A stretch of DNA of 32,301 bases from CAIXMG01 sp964628065. GTDB lineage: Bacteria > Patescibacteriota > Minisyncoccia > Phycocordibacterales > UBA1006. The stretch is taken from contig CAZVLM010000007.1 of the NCBI GenBank assembly GCA_964628065.1, forward strand, positions 1 to 32,301, in the 5' to 3' direction. Positions 12,771 through 19,716 of the stretch are shown here, piece after piece. Within the stretch, counting starts at the first letter, position 1. Every line of letters starts with the position of its first letter. A program made the translations under genes and the position numbers. Below the pieces are notes generated by a model, which saw only the letters and a program-made list of their open reading frames with translations, was not told the DNA's origin and did not search any database.

Positions 12771-13601
12771 TTAAGCAGCTTGTTCTTTGGTTGTAGTTGC
12801 GGTCGTTCCATACCAGCGCTCCGTACTAAAGTAATCAACCGGATTTCCGAATCGCTGTATCCAATTGAGTCGAGGGCAGTAATGCTGAGGCTTTCCAGGG
12901 ATAGGCAGATGACTTGCTTTGCATAAAGGCATCTGCGGACGCCCCATTTTTTTCGGAAGTTTAGGAGACTTAGAAGGCTTCTTAAATGAAATCTCCATAA
13001 AAGGATTTCCTTCTTTTGTAATTTTGAACGTTGCCAGTTTAGCTTGTAATCGAACTACGAACTTTCTAAAGTTTTGTACATCATCATATGGAATATTCCA
13101 ATTTCCAGGAGTTCCCGTAAATTCATCAACTGTACTTTTGGAAATCGTCAGTACCTGCGCAACGGTAATATCAGCTGGTCGTCCAGGTAAAATACTTGTT
13201 AAGTATCCGAACATATTCGTACTCTTATTGGTAAGACCAATCGTAGCGATCGACATAGACATAATGTCTTTCTTCTTAAGTAGCGTACACGCAAACAACT
13301 TAAGCTGTTTCGGTTCAGGCAGGAGCATGATCCAGTCTTCTTGAGTAAAGCCTTGAGCTTTCAAGAACACAATAAGTTTTTTAAGCGCTACGCTTTGCAA
13401 GGTAAAGCCCGTTCCATCACTTGAGCAATGAAACTGCTTGTGGCGATTAACATAAGTAATGTATTCCGTATTCTTAAGAAAAAATTCCTTAAGAGTTATT
13501 ATCGGACCTTTTGATTGGAAGTATTTATTAAAAACACTTCCCAACCCCAGATCCGTCATCCGCGTATGAATCAGGATTTCTTTAGTTTTGGAAAGTGCCA
13601 T
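12771..13601 (-). CDS. Orphan 276-residue protein
   Basis: No family is recognised. The N-terminal 120 residues are helical (TLKEFFLKNTEYITYVNRHK, then LKKLIVFLKAQGFTQEDWI). The middle has SILPGRPADITVAQVLTISK followed by a Pro- and Lys-rich linker (KKPSKSPKLPKKMGRPQMP). The C-terminus contains KPQHYCPRLNWIQRFGNPVD and ends Ala-rich. The basic linker with MGRP resembles AT-hook-like DNA-contact segments, which is only suggestive. A promoter, TTGACG-17-TAATCT (13654-13626), lies upstream, with an inverted repeat TTATCA/TGATAA inside its spacer that could be an operator. The terminator is immediate, so it is monocistronic. Confidence 0.6.
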   Translation of the reverse strand: MALSKTKEILIHTRMTDLGLGSVFNKYFQSKGPIITLKEFFLKNTEYITYVNRHKQFHCSSDGTGFTLQSVALKKLIVFLKAQGFTQEDWIMLLPEPKQLKLFACTLLKKKDIMSMSIATIGLTNKSTNMFGYLTSILPGRPADITVAQVLTISKSTVDEFTGTPGNWNIPYDDVQNFRKFVVRLQAKLATFKITKEGNPFMEISFKKPSKSPKLPKKMGRPQMPLCKASHLPIPGKPQHYCPRLNWIQRFGNPVDYFSTERWYGTTATTTKEQAA

Positions 13602-13625
13602 GCGTTATCGTTTTAATTCCCGTCG

Positions 13626-13654
13626 AGATTATCACTTACATGATAAGTCGTCAA
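13626..13654 (-). promoter_or_regulatory. Promoter with palindromic spacer
   Basis: On the minus strand TTGACG and TAATCT are 17 bases apart. The spacer contains TTATCA-CTTACA-TGATAA as an inverted repeat, a possible repressor site between the two promoter boxes. Confidence 0.55.
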
Positions 13655-13677
13655 GCATTCATTATTTCCATGTTTTA

Positions 13678-13686
13678 TGGTATAGT
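13678..13686 (+). promoter_or_regulatory. rnr: Extended -10 of rnr
   Basis: TG-G-TATAGT precedes the rnr ATG by 27 bases. No good -35 box is seen, as expected for extended -10 promoters. Confidence 0.5.
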
Positions 13687-13713
13687 AACGCCATATTTCA
13701 TAACTTATAATTC

Positions 13714-15789
13714 ATGAATTCATCTGATACTAACTCAAATAAGAAGCCTTCTGGAAACGGAAATTTTAGAAAAGATTACCCAAAGCAGGGGCAGCGTGTC
13801 TTCCAGACTCGAAGCGACGCTCGCCCTCAAGCTCCCCGCCCCGTCGACAACACCAATGTAACCGGCGATGTACCCGACACGTTCGATGGTGTATTTAAGA
13901 TTGGAAAAAACAATATCGGCTACGTGACTCATAAAGACTCAGGATTTGCCGTAATGGTGCAACCTCAACACAGCTTGCACGCCCTTAACAATGACAAGGT
14001 AACTATTTCTATCACTGACAAAAAGCAGGGCATGGGAACCGTAACCGCGATCACCAAGCGAAGCAAAACAGCTTACGCGGGAATTATTGAAGCGCGCGGA
14101 TCAGACATCTGGTTTATTTCCGGAGACTCACGCGATCCAGAAATGCGCGTAGAGCCACAGACAGCCTTGGCAAAAGACAACTTGAAAAAGAAAGTGCTTG
14201 TTAAACTTGGAACATGGATTGGAGATATTCCAACATGCGAAGTTATCCAAGTTATTGGAGCACCGGGTGAAAATGATACCGAAATGAACTCTATCGTCCT
14301 TGAAAAAGGATTTGATGGACGGTTTTCTGAACGAGTAACCGCAGAAGCTGAAGCCCTTCACGGATCAGGCATTCCTGCATCAGAAATTCCTAAGCGACGA
14401 GACATGCGAGGAACAACCACCTTCACCATTGACCCTGTTGATGCGAAGGACTACGACGATGCCCTTTCTTTCCAGGTACTTCCTGATGGAAATTATGAAA
14501 TCGGGGTGCATATTGCCGACGTTTCTTTCTATGTAACGAAAGGTTCAGCTCTTGATGATGAGGCAAAAATGCGAACGACGTCCGTATATCTTGTAGACCG
14601 AGTAATTCCTATGCTTCCAGAAGTGCTTTCAAATGAACTCTGCTCTATTCGACAGGATGAAGACAAGCTTGCATTTTCTTGCATTTTCAAGATTGAAAAA
14701 GAAACAGGAAAAGTATTGGAAACCTGGTATGGACGAACCATCATCAAATCGAACAAGCGATTCTCGTATGAAGAAGCGCAGGAAATTATCACCAATGGAT
14801 CTGGATTATTTTATCCTGAACTTGCGGAATTGATGCGACTTTCTAAGATTTATACTCAGGACCGATTCCGAGACGGAGCGTTGTCTATGGATACTGACGA
14901 AGTACGATTCATTCTTGATGAAGCTGGCAAACCTATCCGCGTGATGATTAAGAAGCGCATTGATACTATGCGCATGATTGAGGAGTGGATGCTTATGGCG
15001 AACAAGTATGTTGCCATCAAACTTTCTGACAAAAACTCTGCGGGACTTGCGGTATACCGTGTTCACGATAAACCGTCACCAGATCGTGTAGAAGACTTAA
15101 TCACCTTCTTGAAATCAATCGGATATAAGAATATTCCTGTTAAAAACGGAATTATTCCTCCGCATGATCTTCAGAAGATTCTTGATGGCGCTGCTACTGA
15201 TGACGCACGAGACACGATTCAGTCTTCGATTGTACGAAGCATGGCGAAAGCGATTTATTCGACAACAAACATTGGACACTTCGGACTTGCGTTTAGTTTC
15301 TATACGCACTTCACCTCCCCTATTCGTCGTTATCCCGACGTGATGGTTCACCGATTACTCCAGCTCACGCTTGATGGCGAAAAGGTACACCCAGAAGACG
15401 CCGCAGAATATGTCCGCATGTGCGCCTACTCATCAGACCGTGAAAAAGATGCTGCCGATGCAGAACGCGAATCGATTAAGTATAAGCAAGTTGAATACAT
15501 GACAGAACGGGTTGGTCAGACATTTAACGGTATTGTTACAGGACTTGGAAAATTCGGCGTCTTTGTTGCCGAAGCTGAATCTAAGTCTGAAGGAATGATT
15601 CGCCTTATGGATCTTGGAAGTGACTTCTTTGCATATGACGAGAAACGAAACGTTATTGCCGGAAGAAGTTCAAAGCAAGAATTCCACTTTGGTCAAAAGA
15701 TCAAGATTAAGGTTAAGTCAGCGAACTTGGAACGACGCATGATTGATTATGTGCTCGTCCAGGAACCTACTAAAGAAAAAGCCGCGTAA
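13714..15789 (+). CDS. rnr: Ribonuclease R / RNase II-family 3'-5' exoribonuclease
   Basis: The 691-residue enzyme degrades structured RNA from the 3' end. A low-complexity N-terminus of about 50 residues (Asn, Lys, Pro) replaces the usual HTH. Cold-shock-like domains follow, then the RNB catalytic signature DPVDAKDYDDALSF near residue 240, with the Asp cluster that binds Mg. HFTSPIRRYPDVMVHRLL is the second RNB hallmark. An S1 domain closes the protein (GQTFNGIVTGLGKFGVFVAE). The usual basic C-terminal tail is short (EPTKEKAA). The stop codon is built into the terminator hairpin. It converges with the EEP-family gene. Confidence 0.95.
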   Translation: MNSSDTNSNKKPSGNGNFRKDYPKQGQRVFQTRSDARPQAPRPVDNTNVTGDVPDTFDGVFKIGKNNIGYVTHKDSGFAVMVQPQHSLHALNNDKVTISITDKKQGMGTVTAITKRSKTAYAGIIEARGSDIWFISGDSRDPEMRVEPQTALAKDNLKKKVLVKLGTWIGDIPTCEVIQVIGAPGENDTEMNSIVLEKGFDGRFSERVTAEAEALHGSGIPASEIPKRRDMRGTTTFTIDPVDAKDYDDALSFQVLPDGNYEIGVHIADVSFYVTKGSALDDEAKMRTTSVYLVDRVIPMLPEVLSNELCSIRQDEDKLAFSCIFKIEKETGKVLETWYGRTIIKSNKRFSYEEAQEIITNGSGLFYPELAELMRLSKIYTQDRFRDGALSMDTDEVRFILDEAGKPIRVMIKKRIDTMRMIEEWMLMANKYVAIKLSDKNSAGLAVYRVHDKPSPDRVEDLITFLKSIGYKNIPVKNGIIPPHDLQKILDGAATDDARDTIQSSIVRSMAKAIYSTTNIGHFGLAFSFYTHFTSPIRRYPDVMVHRLLQLTLDGEKVHPEDAAEYVRMCAYSSDREKDAADAERESIKYKQVEYMTERVGQTFNGIVTGLGKFGVFVAEAESKSEGMIRLMDLGSDFFAYDEKRNVIAGRSSKQEFHFGQKIKIKVKSANLERRMIDYVLVQEPTKEKAA

Positions 15790-15800
15790 TGCGGTTTTTT
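15776..15800. terminator. Terminator built over the rnr stop codon
   Basis: AAAAAGCCGC and GCGGTTTTTT pair around GTAAT, which contains the rnr TAA. The next gene on the minus strand ends one base away. Confidence 0.8.
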
Positions 15801-16545
15801 ATATTTCTAAATACAAAGGCGAATGATCAGATACGACATCCGATAACACCTTAAATTCTTTTACGGTTATTTCCGGTGAAACGAACGTATAGTCTGCATA
15901 TTTCTCGTCATACTTATAAAGTGACGATCGAGTTGAAGTGATTCCAAACTCCTTAATTAAGTTTCTAAGTCCTAATCGTTCGATGATTTTTAAACTCTCT
16001 GTGTCTATTCCTAGATTTAAGTTTCCAGTAAGGATAACACCCCCTTTCATTTCAGAGATACCTTTAAGAATGTTTTGTGATTGAAGTAAACGATCTTCTG
16101 TATCAGTTTTTCCTTGCCCGTTCCATAGCGCATGAACATTTAAAATATTTAAAAGTCGATTGCCGTCTTGAATGGTTATGTAATTAAAACTTCTTGCATG
16201 AAAGCCAAGGTTCCCTTCTGGAACAAATCCTTTAAACTTATGGACAAAGTATTCTCCGTTACCTACAATATTGAGACTTTTCTTAGCAAAAATTGCAACA
16301 CCATAATCCTCTCTCAGTTGAGGATTAAAGAAATGAGCATACTCAGGAAGAACCTCTTGAATTTTATCAAGCAGATCATAGACTCGTCTTTTTGACTTCT
16401 CTTTTTCTGTTTGCTCAAAGCTACTGTTTCCGCTGAATATTTCTTGCAAGCAAAATACATCTACATCCTGATGTGACTTAAAGAATTCAAGGAGTGGTTC
16501 TAGTCCCGCAGCTCCGCCCCACGTATTGAGCGTGATTATTTTCAT
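15799..16545 (-). CDS. Endonuclease/exonuclease/phosphatase (EEP) family protein with altered catalytic Asp
   Basis: The 248-residue protein begins MKIITLNTWGG (Asn7), with the metal-binding Glu in FCLQEIF (Glu35), His138 in LNVHALW, and the terminal SDHSP pair (Asp240-His241), all as in EEP enzymes. The usual GDxN motif reads GNLN (residues 174-177), replacing the Asp that acts as general base in APE1-like enzymes with Asn. Substrates of the superfamily include DNA, nucleotides and phospholipids, and none can be chosen here. Start 16545 is used: TG-C-TATAGT ends 6 bases upstream, and the longer frame would run into the divergent gene. Confidence 0.8.
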   Translation of the reverse strand: MKIITLNTWGGAAGLEPLLEFFKSHQDVDVFCLQEIFSGNSSFEQTEKEKSKRRVYDLLDKIQEVLPEYAHFFNPQLREDYGVAIFAKKSLNIVGNGEYFVHKFKGFVPEGNLGFHARSFNYITIQDGNRLLNILNVHALWNGQGKTDTEDRLLQSQNILKGISEMKGGVILTGNLNLGIDTESLKIIERLGLRNLIKEFGITSTRSSLYKYDEKYADYTFVSPEITVKEFKVLSDVVSDHSPLYLEI

Positions 16546-16551
16546 GAGAAA

Positions 16552-16583
16552 ACTATAGCATAATCGCACTTTTCTGCTACAAT
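16552..16583. promoter_or_regulatory. Divergent extended -10 promoters
   Basis: Minus strand TG-C-TATAGT (16560-16552) serves the EEP gene; plus strand TG-C-TACAAT (16575-16583) serves the CapA-VanY gene. Both end 6-8 bases before their ATGs in a 46-base intergenic space. Confidence 0.65.
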
Positions 16584-16591
16584 ACCGAGAC

Positions 16592-18250
16592 ATGACTTCT
16601 AAAAAGCACATCGGGGTTTTTATAGGAATTTGCGTGGTGGCAGGGCTCCTGATTGGAGGGTCTTTGTCATGGTATTTCAGCACTAAAAAGAATTCTGTTA
16701 ATGTCCCTACTCCTGCTAATACAGTTGTAAAAGAACCTGAATCGAAAAAAGCTCACGTTCTTTTTGTTGGAGATATTATGGTAGATCGCGGTGTTGAGAA
16801 TTCGGTGAAGAATAATATGGGTGGCGATTTTGCAAGATTGTTTGATAACTTAGGATATTTTAAAACCGCGGATTTTGTTTTCGGAAACCTTGAAGGTCCG
16901 GTTACTCCTAAGGGTCCTGATGTCGGAAGCAGATTCTCGTTCGCAATGGATTCTAAAATCCTTCCTGTGCTTATCAATAACAATTTCAAAATGGTTTCGT
17001 TTGCAAATAACCATGTTGGCGACCGAAGCAATTCCGGATTTGCTGATACCCTTTCAAACCTTGATGCTGTAGGACTAGCGTATGCAGGGGCAGCAAGGAA
17101 TAAGTTGGAAGCAAGCACGGTTAAAGTAGTAACAACAAACGGAATTAAAATAGGATTTATTGCCTGTACCGATGTTGGACCTGATTGGCTCGCAGCAACG
17201 GCTTCTAATCCTGGAATCCTCCTTTGTAAGGACGCGAATCTTCCTACTATTATAAGTACCGCAAAGTCTCAAGTTGATTTTCTTATTTTTACAGCACACT
17301 GGGGCGCAGAGTATCATCCGAAAAGTACGCGTCAGACGACCCTTGCGCATATGGCTGTCGACAATGGCGCCGATATGGTCATCGGACATCACCCCCATGT
17401 AATACAGGCAACCGAGTGGTATAAAGATAAATTTATTGCATACTCTCTTGGAAACTTTATCTTTGACCAGTACTTCTCTACTCATACCATGCATGGACTG
17501 ATGGTAGACGCAATCATTGATCCGACTACAAAGACTCAAGTCAGTTTGAAAATTATTGAACTTAACAAAGACGGAAATAAATATCAGCCAAAAGAAATTC
17601 GAGATGCGACCGACGCAGACTTTATCACCAAAGGTGTTGTTGCCGCGCAGACTTGTAACTCTGCAAAAGACGCTGACATTGATAAGTGGCTCTATCCTGC
17701 AGGACCAAGCCTTGATTTAGGAAACTATGTTCCCAAAAATCTTATTCCTCTTGATAATCGCATTAATGTTAAAACAACGGCTTCATGCCTTACGGAAACT
17801 GCAGCGAACGCACTTATCACTATGGTGGACGCGATGGAAAAAGACGGACTCAAAATTATCATGACGTCGGGATTCCGAAGTCGTGGAACACAAGAATCGG
17901 TGCGCGGTGCAAGCACTGACACACAAGCAGCGGATCTCGATCCTACAAAGTATCCATCTGTGGCTCTTCCAGGACGCTCTGAGCACCAGCTTGGAGTTGC
18001 GGTAGACATGAAATCAGGGAGCGATCCTGCGTTCTCATATGACAACTTCAGAAACTCTGCTGAGTACGCATGGCTCCTCAAAAACGCTGCGTCGTATGGA
18101 TTTGTTCAAAGTTATCAAGTAGGAAAAGAACCTATCACAGGATATGTCGCAGAACCTTGGCACTGGCGTTACGTCGGCAAGGAAAACGCAAAAAACATCC
18201 TTGCGCAAGGGATTACACCGTACGAGTATCTTAAGAATTTGGCACAGTAA
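16592..18250 (+). CDS. CapA-like phosphoesterase fused to VanY D,D-carboxypeptidase
   Basis: The 552-residue protein has an N-terminal membrane anchor (residues 8-28) and a short linker. A CapA domain spans about 54-325: GDIMVDRG 60-67, GNLEGP 98-103, NNHVGD 139-144, HWGAEYHP 236-243, GHHPHV 265-270. A VanY-type peptidase spans about 395-545: SGFRSRGTQ, then SEHQLGVAVDM with His465 and Asp472, and EPWHW with Glu521 and His524, the Zn and catalytic residues. CapA proteins belong to poly-gamma-glutamate synthesis, and VanY trims D-Ala from peptidoglycan stems. The fusion suggests one surface protein that links wall trimming to a phosphoesterase-like step. The role of the CapA half is unknown. 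Confidence 0.88.
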   Translation: MTSKKHIGVFIGICVVAGLLIGGSLSWYFSTKKNSVNVPTPANTVVKEPESKKAHVLFVGDIMVDRGVENSVKNNMGGDFARLFDNLGYFKTADFVFGNLEGPVTPKGPDVGSRFSFAMDSKILPVLINNNFKMVSFANNHVGDRSNSGFADTLSNLDAVGLAYAGAARNKLEASTVKVVTTNGIKIGFIACTDVGPDWLAATASNPGILLCKDANLPTIISTAKSQVDFLIFTAHWGAEYHPKSTRQTTLAHMAVDNGADMVIGHHPHVIQATEWYKDKFIAYSLGNFIFDQYFSTHTMHGLMVDAIIDPTTKTQVSLKIIELNKDGNKYQPKEIRDATDADFITKGVVAAQTCNSAKDADIDKWLYPAGPSLDLGNYVPKNLIPLDNRINVKTTASCLTETAANALITMVDAMEKDGLKIIMTSGFRSRGTQESVRGASTDTQAADLDPTKYPSVALPGRSEHQLGVAVDMKSGSDPAFSYDNFRNSAEYAWLLKNAASYGFVQSYQVGKEPITGYVAEPWHWRYVGKENAKNILAQGITPYEYLKNLAQ

Positions 18251-18278
18251 AAACCCCGCACCGTAGTGCAGGGTTTTT
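18249..18278. terminator. Bidirectional terminator after capA-vanY
   Basis: AAAAACCC pairs with GGGTTTTT and, inside, GCAC with GTGC around CGTA. It lies between two converging genes. Confidence 0.85.
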
Positions 18279-18281
18279 GGT

Positions 18282-18893
18282 TTAAGAAACTTCTACAACT
18301 TTTTGAGCAAAGAAATAGTGGTATTCTACACAGCGCTTAAATGATAAACCTAAGCCGTCACTGGGCATTAGAATCTTTGTGTTAAAAACCTGAAGCGGTT
18401 TTCCATTGTCTTCAGCGTTATAAATCCACATGCCGAATGCTTCTATGCCTTCTTGTACTTTTTGTTTAAGTTCATCAAACTGATTTATCTCTTTATAGCA
18501 ATCTCTAACCTGCACTATCTCTTCACTAAGTATCTTTTCAAGCTGGAGTTCATTCAAGGCAATAAGATCGATTGAAGCATTCTCAAGCTCTTCATCATAA
18601 AGATTTGCTAAGACATATAGGTTACGAGCAACTACTTTTGCCATGATTTTATCGTACTTAGTACAGAGCTTAATTGCAACTTTTATCACATCGTCAGGTT
18701 TCTCGCTGTTTTGAAATGTCATCATAAACACGAGTACTCGCTTCCTTGCAATAAGCCAGCTTTTCAGCATCAAGTCGATATCTTCTGGCGCTTCTTCTCT
18801 GTAGCTTTGTGTTACCACTACCACCCAGGACAAAATCGATTTTTTTGTGCATTCAATGAAAATATCCATATTACTCGCTGTTTGCATATCCAT
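18282..18893 (-). CDS. Orphan helical protein, paralog of the upstream gene
   Basis: This 203-residue, mostly helical and acidic protein has no recognised family. Its C-terminal third, FGMWIYNAEDNGKPLQVF then GLGLSFKRCVEYHYFFAQK, aligns with FGMWIFEAENQGRVRLLF then IGLSFDETIDYFYLIASK of the neighbour at 19011. The N-termini also correspond weakly. Unlike most genes here it has a clear Shine-Dalgarno: GGAGG, 4 bases before the ATG, which fixes the start. A promoter (TTGACA-17-TAAATA) gives a leader of about 37 bases. The different translation signal and orphan status suggest later acquisition followed by duplication. Confidence 0.6.
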   Translation of the reverse strand: MDMQTASNMDIFIECTKKSILSWVVVVTQSYREEAPEDIDLMLKSWLIARKRVLVFMMTFQNSEKPDDVIKVAIKLCTKYDKIMAKVVARNLYVLANLYDEELENASIDLIALNELQLEKILSEEIVQVRDCYKEINQFDELKQKVQEGIEAFGMWIYNAEDNGKPLQVFNTKILMPSDGLGLSFKRCVEYHYFFAQKVVEVS

Positions 18894-18936
18894 ATAACCT
18901 CCTTTTTTATTGTAAACAAATACTTATCTCATAGAT

Positions 18937-18965
18937 TATTTACAGGAAAACAGCGCAGATGTCAA
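18937..18965 (-). promoter_or_regulatory. Promoter of the orphan paralog
   Basis: TTGACA (18965-18960) and TAAATA (18942-18937) are 17 bases apart on the minus strand, followed downstream by AAAAGGAGG before the start codon. Confidence 0.6.
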
Positions 18966-18979
18966 TTGGCTAAATAAAA

Positions 18980-19001
18980 CCGCCCCTGTTGCCAGGAGCG
19001 G
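18980..19001 (-). terminator. Terminator of the second orphan paralog
   Basis: CCGCCCCTG (18980-18988) pairs with CAGGAGCGG (18993-19001) with one mismatch, and the minus strand continues TTTTATTT. Confidence 0.75.
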
Positions 19002-19010
19002 ATTTTTAAT

Positions 19011-19637
19011 TTAGGAATTTTCTACCGCTTTTGAGGCGATAAGGTAAAAATAATCAATTGTTTCATCGAACGAGAGGCCTATTAGGTCTTTATTCAAATA
19101 AGGCTCCGTATCAAATAGCAGACGGACCCTTCCTTGGTTCTCTGCCTCGAATATCCACATGCCAAATGAGTCCTTTCCTCCATCGACCGCGCCCTTCAGG
19201 TCTTGAAATAACCCTTCTTTAATATAGCGGTCTTTGGTTGCCTGTACGCACTGATTGAAATATCCGCTGATTTCAATTTCGGGAATGACTATCTGCTCAA
19301 CTGAAATCTGCATCAGCTCATCGTACGGCAGATCAATGAAAAGCTTTATGTGCTGCACTACGTATTGCACAAGCGTATCAAAAGCCTTTGGCGTCTTATC
19401 AACGTTTCGTTTGATTGTTTCAGCATCTCTTGACTCGCCTGTTTTAGGATCGGTAGCGTTCGAATAAGCAAAAATGTAAGTTTTAACCGCAAGACATGCC
19501 TGATCGTCGCCTCTTGCAAACAGCTCTAGCATTTCCGGGCTGGGCGAATCACGGTATTTTAAATTTCTTATAATTCTTACCGTCCAGATAAGAACGTCGT
19601 ACTGTTCTACTTTTCTGAAGATATCAATAGGCTTCAT
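19011..19637 (-). CDS. Orphan helical protein, second paralog
   Basis: The 208-residue protein opens MKPIDIFRKVEQYDVLIWTV, has a long helical middle (TLVQYVVQHIKLFIDLPYDEL) and ends with the FGMWIFEAEN and GLSFDETIDYFYLIASK segments shared with the neighbour. The shared W, the acid-rich turn and the final aromatic helix are the most conserved parts and may be the functional core. No Shine-Dalgarno precedes the ATG. It has its own terminator, so the two paralogs are transcribed separately. No function can be assigned. Confidence 0.6.
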   Translation of the reverse strand: MKPIDIFRKVEQYDVLIWTVRIIRNLKYRDSPSPEMLELFARGDDQACLAVKTYIFAYSNATDPKTGESRDAETIKRNVDKTPKAFDTLVQYVVQHIKLFIDLPYDELMQISVEQIVIPEIEISGYFNQCVQATKDRYIKEGLFQDLKGAVDGGKDSFGMWIFEAENQGRVRLLFDTEPYLNKDLIGLSFDETIDYFYLIASKAVENS

Positions 19638-19664
19638 GCATCTTTAATTTTTAAGTGAATGAAA

Positions 19665-19690
19665 ATACTCCCTTTTCAGGGAGTATAATA
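19665..19690 (-). terminator. smc terminator
   Basis: ATACTCCCT (19665-19673) pairs with AGGGAGTAT (19678-19686), followed on the minus strand by TTTTC. It lies 31 bases past the smc stop. Confidence 0.75.
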
Positions 19691-19716
19691 CATTATTAAG
19701 TAGTATATGTCAAATC

